A stretch of 24,268 nt of DNA, from positions 1-24,268 of the forward strand of contig JAFDFW010000010.1 in NCBI GenBank assembly GCA_019309605.1. Reading direction: 5' to 3'. This document shows positions 16,772 through 22,951 of this stretch, piece by piece. How positions within the stretch are numbered: position 1 is the stretch's first letter; every line of letters starts with the position of its first letter. The position numbers and the translations under genes are program-made. Source of the DNA: Deltaproteobacteria bacterium (lineage in GTDB: Bacteria > Myxococcota_A > Polyangia > Polyangiales > Houyiibacteriaceae). The notes beneath the pieces were generated by a model. The model did no database searches and was not told where the DNA came from. It saw nothing but the letters and a program-made list of their open reading frames with translations.

Positions 16772-16800
16772 ATCGAGCCCTAGTGTGCGAGAGATTTTTT
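16762..16800 (+). terminator. hairpin with T-run at the FHA gene stop
   Basis: CGCACACTAG (16762-16771, including the TAG stop) and CTAGTGTGCG (16780-16789) make a perfect 10-bp stem with an 8-nt loop. Six T's follow at 16795-16800 after five other bases. This fits an intrinsic terminator for the plus-strand FHA gene, although the gap before the T-run is longer than usual. Confidence 0.55.
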
Positions 16801-16906
16801 CTTGTGGTCGAGCGCGCCCGCAGGAGCGTAGTGAGAGGCACTCATGTGCCTCGCAGCGGAGAGACGAGGACGTAGCCGACCACGAGGAAAAAGATCCGCA
16901 CACTAG
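16780..16906. repeat. 127-bp imperfect palindrome between convergent FHA genes
   Basis: The outer arms match: CTAGTGTGCG at 16780-16789 against CGCACACTAG at 16897-16906, then a T-rich tract and TGTGGTCG against CGACCACG with A-rich partner, about 30 bp in all. The middle pairs poorly, and the centre closes as GAGGCAC-TCAT-GTGCCTC (16835-16852). It begins and ends with CTAG. Both flanking stop codons touch copies of the same 10-mer. It could be a bidirectional terminator, a small palindromic mobile element (MITE-like), or a structured RNA. No coding sequence is seen in 16772-16902. Confidence 0.7.
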
Positions 16907-17666
16907 CTGGCTTGGCGGGTTGGGGGGCCGGCGTGGCGTAATGCGCTCATCGCATCGGCAATCCGAGCGTCCGCTGGCAACTCATCTACTAGGGCGAGCA
17001 CCTCGCGCGAAGGTGGCGCGCCGGCGCGCCCGTACAACCGGGCTCCGATCTCGAGCCAACGCCCGCTCCGTAGTGCGCATCCAAGACGGGCGGCGCATTC
17101 AGCGACAGCGAGGATACGGCTTGGCTCGACCTCGACGCCCTCCTCGAGCTGCTCCTCGAGCTCCGATACGCCGCGGGACATCATGCGCTCCGCATCGGCC
17201 AGGCGACCCTGGTCGATGGCCCTGTCCACCAGCCCGACGCTGCGACGTCGCGAACGGACGTGCTGACGCCCTGCTCGGTTGGAATCGCGCCGCAATGCGG
17301 GCACTGTGCGCTCGTGCTCGGATACGGAACCGCGCACGCGGTGCAAAACGTGAGCCCGCAGGTCGTCCGATGGTTCTTCTTCGCGGCATTCGGGACCAGG
17401 AACACCAGCTCTTGCGTCCCGATGCGAATTCGGTCTCCATCTTTGAGCGTCGCGCGGCCGACGAGAGGCCGTTCATTCAGCTGCGTCCCATTGCGACTGT
17501 GCAGGTCCTCCAGCGTCGGCTCAGATCCAGAGAGGTCGAATCGAATGTGTCGGCGCGACAGCATCGGATCATCGATCGTCACGTGGCCCATCGAGCCGCG
17601 GCCCACGACGACTTCGTCGCCGGCCAGATCGACCTCCTGTAGATGAAAGCGCAGACGGTACCGCAA
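16903..17666 (-). pseudogene. Frameshifted FHA + zinc-ribbon paralogue
   Basis: The first frame gives an FHA domain (VGRGS, SRRH, SRNGTQLN), a C-x2-C ... C-x2-C ribbon, then DVAAS, and stops at 17181 after a nonsense tail. Another frame, ending at 16903, carries the rest: GLVDRAIDQGRLADAERMM, similar to ASKAIAMGRFEEAERML of the plus-strand FHA protein. The switch falls at a run of three G (17233-17235 as CCC on the plus strand); one extra G would join the frames as DVAASGLVDRAIDQGR. The start is best at TTG 17666: GAGGGGG sits 6 bp ahead and the N-terminus then matches the paralogue. The break may be a real mutation, recoding, or a sequence error. Confidence 0.75.
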
Positions 17667-17698
17667 ACCCGACCCCCTCAAGAGTCATCAGGTTAACT

Positions 17699-17742
17699 GA
17701 AAAAACGGGGCGCTGTAAATCCTACCCCCACCTACGTAGGTG
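17699..17742 (-). terminator. palindrome and T-run after the 17743 gene
   Basis: A perfect 14-bp palindrome CACCTACGTAGGTG (17729-17742) touches the stop codon of the minus-strand gene. Further downstream on that strand a GGGG ... CCCC pair is followed by six T's (17699-17704 as A's on the plus strand). Together they look like a terminator region ahead of the FHA paralogue; the palindrome could also be a protein site. Confidence 0.5.
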
Positions 17743-18573
17743 CTATTTCTTTTCGTCGACTTCCGGAGTGTCGTGGCGCCGAATCTCGCCAGTGATGCGG
17801 TCCGCGATGTCGGCGTGCTGATCGTCGTTGCTCTCGTCGGCGACCATGTCGACCAAGGTGTCGCTGGCCTCTGCCTGGACGGGCTTGTTCTTTCGAAGCT
17901 GGCCGAGTCGCGCCACCGTCTTCGGGTCTTCGAGGATCAGACAGTAGAAACCATAGAATTCGTTGTTATCGACGGCACGCGCCAACACTCGTGACTCTTT
18001 CCACTCGTACCATTGTGCGGACTCGCTGCCCGGCACGAGGACCCCGTTCTTCTGCTTCGCCTTGCCGTAACGCTGTTGCAGGGCGTTGCCGAACTGGGCG
18101 AAGGTCGCGCCCTCGAACACGGAGGCGTCGAACGCGCGGTATCGCTTCCACAGGCGCTCTTTGATGAAAAAGAAATAGTCCTGCGTGTTCTTCGTTCGGA
18201 CTCGAATCAACGATTCGCCATTATTGTGAGTGAACTCACCTTTCAGGTAGCCGGAATCGTAGGCGCTCGGCGTGCCGTCGAACTCGAAATACGAGTCGCG
18301 AATCTGGCGCGCTTCCTCAGCCATCTTGTGGCGGAGCCTGTCCTCCTCGATCGCATCGGTCGTCTTCGAGATCGGTTCTTGATACGACGCCTCGACGTTC
18401 TTCTTCAGGTGTCGATACACCTGCTTGGGCGTCCAACCCCATTGAATGTCGCCCATGGACTGCTCGAGCGCACTCGGCGCCCTATTGCTGGCGCTGCCTT
18501 TGTCGGCATAAACGCCCGCTCCCAGCAGCAGCCCAAAGGCCACCAAGAACGCCCCGTATGATGAACGTCGCAT
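17743..18573 (-). CDS. Exported protein of unknown function
   Basis: 276 residues from ATG 18573, which has AGGGG upstream; the frame stays open to 18624 but that start is weaker. A signal peptide is clear (basic MRRSS, hydrophobic core, AGVYADKG cleavage zone near 20-25). The mature part is rich in charged and aromatic residues with no recognised domain: an early WGWTPKQVYRHL helix, a central FDGTPSAYDSGYLKGEF segment, then YFFFIKERLWKRYRAF. The last ~45 residues are acidic and look disordered, ending in DEKK. Probably periplasmic. It follows the EI24-type gene on the same strand by about 100 bp that contain hairpins, so co-transcription is doubtful. Confidence 0.75.
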   Translation of the reverse strand: MRRSSYGAFLVAFGLLLGAGVYADKGSASNRAPSALEQSMGDIQWGWTPKQVYRHLKKNVEASYQEPISKTTDAIEEDRLRHKMAEEARQIRDSYFEFDGTPSAYDSGYLKGEFTHNNGESLIRVRTKNTQDYFFFIKERLWKRYRAFDASVFEGATFAQFGNALQQRYGKAKQKNGVLVPGSESAQWYEWKESRVLARAVDNNEFYGFYCLILEDPKTVARLGQLRKNKPVQAEASDTLVDMVADESNDDQHADIADRITGEIRRHDTPEVDEKK

Positions 18574-18612
18574 AAAGAATCCCCTTGTCCCCCACAGGTT
18601 AGCACCCGCCGA

Positions 18613-18671
18613 ATCGGGTCCCAAAAACCCGATCAGACCGGATGTCCCTGATCCCGGACAGGGGGTCAGGG
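18613..18671 (-). terminator. two hairpins after the EI24-type gene
   Basis: Just past the stop at 18673, CCCTGATCCC (18646-18655) pairs with 18662-18671 (one G-T pair). A second stem, ATCGGGT/ACCCGAT (18613-18619 and 18627-18633), follows. Neither has a T-run on the minus strand. A termination or mRNA-stability role is inferred. Confidence 0.45.
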
Positions 18672-18672
18672 T

Positions 18673-19560
18673 TCAGGGGTCAGTGGCAGTGTCAGCGCCA
18701 GTGTCAGCGCCAGTGCCAGCGCCAGCGTCAGTGCCAGCGCCAGTGCCAGTGCCAGCGTCCTCGAGCTCTACGAACAGCATGGTGCCGCCGGCCACCGCCG
18801 CGGGCATGAAGAACAGGTTCACCAACGGAATGAACAGCAGCACCCATACCCCGGTGCCGAAGCCCGCCACGGCAGGGAGCTGGCGGCGGGCAAAGGCCAC
18901 CCTGTCCCTTACCGACCAGTTTCGGCGGGCAGCGGGCCAGTCGACGTAGTCGATGCCAAGGTAGGCCGCGGTGAGCGCGAAGGCTACGAGGGAAATGACT
19001 TGGCCGACCCCTGGAATGAGGAACGAGGCGATGAACATCGGCCCGACGACCGCGAGGTAGACCAGCACCTTCAGAAGCTCGAGGCGAATCGTTCGCACGA
19101 TGTCCGCGAGCATGCGGCTGAATGAAAACGTCGGTGCGGGCTCGCCGGTCAAGATGATCTCCACCGCCTCACTGAGCGCGTCGTTGAAAGGAGCAGCCAC
19201 CACGCTCGACAACACGAGGACCAGCACCAACCCGAAGAGCGTGATCAGAATCCCGGCGATGAGCTCGATGAGCCAGCGCAACGCGCGCAGCAAGCCCCCA
19301 GCCCAGCCGGTTGCCTCGTTCCAACTTTCGGGGAACAGTGACCACAGGGCGCCGCCAAGGTCGTCGTAGTAGCTGCCCGCGCCGTAGAACACCGCGACCA
19401 CTGCGAGACCTGTGATCAGGATCGGGAACACCCAGTAGCGCGCGAGCTTAGGATGCTGGACGTAGACGAACCGCATCCCTCGAAGCACGTACGACAAACC
19501 GCGCCCGAAACCGATGGGCGATTTCACCACGGCCCCGGCGCCTCTGGCTACGCCCCTCAT
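18673..19560 (-). CDS. EI24/CysZ-like membrane protein
   Basis: 295 residues. Hydrophobic spans at about 44-62, 100-123, 166-204 (two) and 231-262 match the EI24 (PF07264) pattern, the family of the sulfate permease CysZ. Typical features are GFGRGLSYVLRGMRF near the start, the APFNDALSEAVE turn after the second span, and the LIPGVGQVISLVAFALTAAYLGIDYVDWP stretch in two parts. Sulfate transport is not implied; many EI24 proteins are uncharacterised. The final ~28 residues are a Gly/Ala/Thr/Asp low-complexity tail coded by a 6-bp tandem repeat. Its ATG overlaps the MCE gene stop (ATGA), so the two are translationally coupled. Confidence 0.8.
   Translation of the reverse strand: MRGVARGAGAVVKSPIGFGRGLSYVLRGMRFVYVQHPKLARYWVFPILITGLAVVAVFYGAGSYYDDLGGALWSLFPESWNEATGWAGGLLRALRWLIELIAGILITLFGLVLVLVLSSVVAAPFNDALSEAVEIILTGEPAPTFSFSRMLADIVRTIRLELLKVLVYLAVVGPMFIASFLIPGVGQVISLVAFALTAAYLGIDYVDWPAARRNWSVRDRVAFARRQLPAVAGFGTGVWVLLFIPLVNLFFMPAAVAGGTMLFVELEDAGTGTGAGTDAGAGTGADTGADTATDP
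18681..18758. repeat. hexanucleotide tandem array, 13 units of CAGYGY type
   Basis: Thirteen 6-bp units (CAGTGC, CAGCGC, CAGTGT, CAGCGT and one CAGTGG) run without interruption. On the minus strand they encode alternating Gly/Asp and Ala/Thr at the EI24 protein C-terminus. Because the unit is 6 bp, slippage changes tail length without frameshift. Confidence 0.9.
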
Positions 19561-21002
19561 AGGGCGACGGCGCCGAGCGGAATCAACGGCTTCAAGTCTT
19601 CGTCGTCGAAGCGCAACTGCAGGCCGAAGAAGTAGTCGCGGCCGCCGTTGATGACGTCATCAATGCCCGCCAGGAGCCAGAAGCGGCGTATGATCTCGAA
19701 CCCGGCCCGGATGCGCATTCGCGGCCAGACCCGCCGACCAAACTCGAAGATGTCGGTGTTGATCTCGAGGCGATCCTTGATGACCTTGATGTCCATACCG
19801 AGACCACCGCTCGACTCGATGATGCCGAACCGGAAGGTCGCAAAGGATATGGTCTTACCGAACTGCGCGGAGAACTTGAGCCGATTGGTGCGCGAGATCT
19901 CGGTGCGCTTGTACTCGTTCGGGTAGAAGAGCGGTGGTGGGCTCTGGCGGATGATGGTTTCGGACACGCTGACCGATCCGCGTGGGTCATCGATGACCTG
20001 GACCAGGAAGTACCGCCCTTCCCGTGGCTTCAAGTAAATCGAGAAGTACGTCTTGAAGGCGTTCGAGAGCGCGTAGTACTCGCTCCTGAGCTCCACGATG
20101 GTTCTGAGCCGGTTCATGCCACCGACGAAGTTGTTCAGCCCTTCGGCGACACCCTCGACCTCGTCGATGAGGGCTTCGTCTTGTGTGAGGCGCCCAATGG
20201 TGCCCTCGCCTCGAGCGGTCCCAATGGTGCCCTCGCCTCGAGCGGTGCGGCCCGACACCTCTTTCACGTCTTCGAGCACGGCGTTGAGTTGCTCCGCGGC
20301 GCGGTGGATCGATGCGATGGTGTCGTCGACCTCCGCGACGCCACGGTCGATGTCGCCTTTGCGCTTGTGAATGATCTCACTGAGGTCGTCGGTGGCGAGC
20401 TCGACGTTCTCCATGATGTGAACGATCCGCGGACCTGCCTCGTCCGTGACCTGCTTGATGTTCTCGAGAGCATCACTGAGGTTGCGCAATGCGCTTTGCA
20501 TTCGGTCGCCCGCCTCCTCCGTGCCGAACGCCCGCTCCATCTGCGCCGTGATCTTCTTGACGCTCTGGGCGATGTCGTTGACGGTCACCATGATGTCGTC
20601 GGTTTGAACCCCCCTGTCGGCGGCGAGGATCTGCCCTCCGTCGGGGATCTCGGGAAGACCCTCAGTGCCAGGATAGATGACCAGAGCCCGCTCCCCGAGC
20701 AGCGAGAGGCTCCTCATGGTGACACGAGCATCTTCGTATAGCGTCATGCCCCCTCGGATGCGGAGATCGACCCGCGCACGGTTGCCCTCGAGCCGGATCG
20801 AGGAGATGTAGCCAATCGGAATGCCCGCCACCAAGACCCGAGACTTGGCGACCAGCCCCTGAACGTCGTCGAAGTACGCGTAGACTCCGTACCCGGAATC
20901 GGTGGACGATCGCTCGTCGACGTAGCGATAGACAGCAAAGGTGACGATCAGTCCGAGAACCACCATCAGGCCGACTCGGGCCGCGTTCCACGTCTCTCGC
21001 AT
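19557..21002 (-). CDS. MCE/MlaD-family protein with coiled coil and beta-rich C-terminal domain
   Basis: 481 residues. One N-terminal membrane anchor (about 9-26), an MCE domain (about 37-115, with VLVAGIPIGYISSIRL and LLGERALVIYPG), a long helical/coiled-coil region (about 130-290), and a beta-rich C-terminal part (about 300-481) with alternating strands such as LKFSAQFGK, TFRFGIIESSGGLGMDI, RLEINTDIFEFG and YFFGLQLRFDDEDLKPL. MCE proteins move lipids across the periplasm with an MlaE/MlaF-type ABC pair; those partners are not in this window. The C-terminal strands look barrel-like. A 27-bp tandem duplication gives TARGEGTIG twice near 253-270. Coupled to the EI24-type gene downstream. Confidence 0.88.
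   Translation of the reverse strand: MRETWNAARVGLMVVLGLIVTFAVYRYVDERSSTDSGYGVYAYFDDVQGLVAKSRVLVAGIPIGYISSIRLEGNRARVDLRIRGGMTLYEDARVTMRSLSLLGERALVIYPGTEGLPEIPDGGQILAADRGVQTDDIMVTVNDIAQSVKKITAQMERAFGTEEAGDRMQSALRNLSDALENIKQVTDEAGPRIVHIMENVELATDDLSEIIHKRKGDIDRGVAEVDDTIASIHRAAEQLNAVLEDVKEVSGRTARGEGTIGTARGEGTIGRLTQDEALIDEVEGVAEGLNNFVGGMNRLRTIVELRSEYYALSNAFKTYFSIYLKPREGRYFLVQVIDDPRGSVSVSETIIRQSPPPLFYPNEYKRTEISRTNRLKFSAQFGKTISFATFRFGIIESSGGLGMDIKVIKDRLEINTDIFEFGRRVWPRMRIRAGFEIIRRFWLLAGIDDVINGGRDYFFGLQLRFDDEDLKPLIPLGAVAL
20194..20247. repeat. 27-bp tandem duplication inside the MCE gene
   Basis: Two adjacent 27-bp copies (20194-20220 and 20221-20247) differ only at the last base. They insert nine extra residues in frame within the coiled-coil region, so the reading frame is kept. 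Confidence 0.92.
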
Positions 21003-21059
21003 AGAGCCGGCCGAATCCTAGTCGAAGCGAAGCAAAACAGCCATGGCCGCATGTCCTAA

Positions 21060-21914
21060 ATGGCTGGGCTCACCACTCCTTGCGGCGGTGCGCCGCAACC
21101 GCTATGGCTTGCCAACTTGTCTGAGGGGATCGACGCGTGGACAGCGGCCGCACTGGGCGCACTGCAGGGGCTGACCGAGTTTCTTCCAGTGTCGAGCAGC
21201 GGACATGTGGCAATCGGCGCGCAGTTCTTCGACATTCGTGAGAGCTCCCTCGCACTGGTCATTCTCCTTCATCTGGGCACATTGCTCGCCACGGTCATTC
21301 TCTTACGGCGGGACATCGGCGCGCTCGCCATTGAGGGCATCACCGCGCTACGCGACCCCAGTCGCTTTCGCACGACCCCTGAGGGACGAACTCTGGTCGG
21401 AATCGCGATCGTGACCTTCATCACGGCCGTCATCGGATTACTCCTTCGCCCTGCGGCCGAGGCGTTCGCCCAGGATCTCCGCCTGGTCGGATACGGCTTT
21501 CTCGTGTCGGCGGCCTTCCTGGTAGTGAGTACCGTCGCCCGGGCGACGAATGGCGAGGTCTCCTGGCGGCAGGCGGCCGGAATCGGCATAGCGCAGGGCG
21601 TGGCCGTCCTCCCAGGCATCAGCCGGAGCGGGGTCACCATCGTCGTCGCGATGCTCCTGGGCGTCCAGGGCAGCGCGGCATTCCGCTTTTCATTTCTGGT
21701 CTCGCTCCCAGCGATAGTCGGGGCAGCGCTGTTGGAGGCGAGCGGCGCCGAAGGTCTCGGCTCCCTGGGCCCGCAAGCGTGGATCGGAGGCCTGACTGCC
21801 CTGGTGACGGGATACGTGGCTCTTGTTATCCTCCGTCAGATTATTCTCGTCGGACGTATGTGGACGTTCGCGATCTATCTCGTGCCTCTCGGGCTCTTCC
21901 TCGTCACCCGCTGA
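21060..21914 (+). CDS. uppP: Undecaprenyl-diphosphatase
   Basis: Membrane phosphatase (BacA/UppP) that recycles undecaprenyl pyrophosphate for peptidoglycan and other polymers; known to give bacitracin resistance when abundant. 284 residues with about eight hydrophobic spans. Active-site motifs are intact: GLTEFLPVSSSGH at 37-49 and PGISRSG at 185-191 (Arg189). The family usually begins only ~10 residues before the first motif, so the ATG at 21060 adds an unusual ~20 residues. A TTG at 21117 would give a standard N-terminus. Neither has a clear Shine-Dalgarno. A TTGCGGCG/CGCCGCAA hairpin (21080-21098) lies between the two. manC follows after 15 bp, fitting an envelope-polysaccharide operon. 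Confidence 0.95.
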   Translation: MAGLTTPCGGAPQPLWLANLSEGIDAWTAAALGALQGLTEFLPVSSSGHVAIGAQFFDIRESSLALVILLHLGTLLATVILLRRDIGALAIEGITALRDPSRFRTTPEGRTLVGIAIVTFITAVIGLLLRPAAEAFAQDLRLVGYGFLVSAAFLVVSTVARATNGEVSWRQAAGIGIAQGVAVLPGISRSGVTIVVAMLLGVQGSAAFRFSFLVSLPAIVGAALLEASGAEGLGSLGPQAWIGGLTALVTGYVALVILRQIILVGRMWTFAIYLVPLGLFLVTR

Positions 21915-21929
21915 GACAGCAGTCAGCTC

Positions 21930-22947
21930 ATGCCAAACACCAGCAAAGCATATGCAGTGATCATGGCCGGTGGCTCCGGCACGCGCTTCTGGCCGCTGTC
22001 ACGGAGCACCAGGCCCAAGCAGCTCCTCGCTCTCGGGCCCGATGATCGATCCCTGCTCCGCGCAACCGCCGAGCGCGTGTGGGACACGCTCCCCACGGAA
22101 CGCACCTTCGTCGTGACCTCCGAGCAGCTCCGCGAACAGGTCGCGCAAGAGCTCCCTGAGCTACAGCCGCATCAGATTCTCGCCGAGCCCGTTGGACGAA
22201 ATACGGCACCGTGTGTCGGTTGGGCGGCGACGCACCTGAAGCGGCTCGATGAAGACGCGATCATGTGCGTGCTGCCCGCTGACCACTACATCAGCGACGC
22301 CGAAGCGTACGTCGACACGCTCCAGCGCGGGCTCGATGCGGCAACGCACGGTGACTACGTCACGATTGGGATTCGCCCCACGCGAGCCGAAACTGGCTAC
22401 GGGTACATCGAAGTGGGTTCCGAGCTCGACCCTGGGGTGTTCCGCGCGCGCCGCTTCGTCGAAAAGCCGAATCGCCAGCGCGCCGAGCAGTTCGTCGCGA
22501 ACGGGGGCTTCCTCTGGAACAGCGGGATGTTCTTTTTTCTAGCGTCCCGGATTCTGGAGGCAATCGACCAGCACTTGCCCGGGCTCGGCCAGGAGCTTCA
22601 ACGCTACGACGCGGCCGCCAGAGCCGGCAACGAAGCAGACCTGATCAAAAAAACGTACGCCACCCTTCCCGCCGTGAGCATCGACCACGGCATCATGGAG
22701 AAGGTGGACGCGGTCAGCGTGGTGCCTGGGTCATTCGAGTGGTCAGACCTCGGGAGCTGGACTTCAGCATGGGAGCTCGCACCGCAGGACGACTGCACCG
22801 GAAGGCAAGCTCGTGGCCCTGGTCGGCGTCAACGACCTGGTCGTGGTGGACTCCGGCGATGCCTTGCTCGTCGTGCCGAAAGATCGCGCACAGGATGTCC
22901 GTGAAATCGTGGCGGCGCTTCGCAAGCGGGACGACCCCCGAAGGTGA
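21930..22947 (+). pseudogene. manC: Mannose-1-phosphate guanylyltransferase, frame-broken
   Basis: Would make GDP-mannose from mannose-1-phosphate and GTP. The first ~285 residues are intact: VIMAGGSGTRFWPLS (10-24), RPKQL, LAEPVGRNTAP, VLPADHYI, FVEKPN, NSGMF and FEWSDLGSW. After APQDDCT the frame runs into an Arg/Gly-rich tail ending at 22904. In the +1 frame from 22801 the true C-terminus appears (EGKLVALVGVNDLVVVDSGDALLVV), with a stop at 22945-22947, just before pmm. Compared with the family pattern, about 25 residues (the usual GNxxxGDV..D stretch) are also missing at the junction, so this looks like a deletion of a length not divisible by three rather than a single slip. The call is firm; whether the break is real is not. 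Confidence 0.85.
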
Positions 22948-22951
22948 GTCT

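Noticed and set aside
16785..17642. 285-codon plus-strand frame over the FHA paralogue
   Set aside because: Arg-rich shadow; the minus strand shows clear FHA and zinc-ribbon motifs in the same place.
18681..18758. possible CRISPR array
   Set aside because: Six-bp units with no spacers; a simple tandem repeat in a coding tail.
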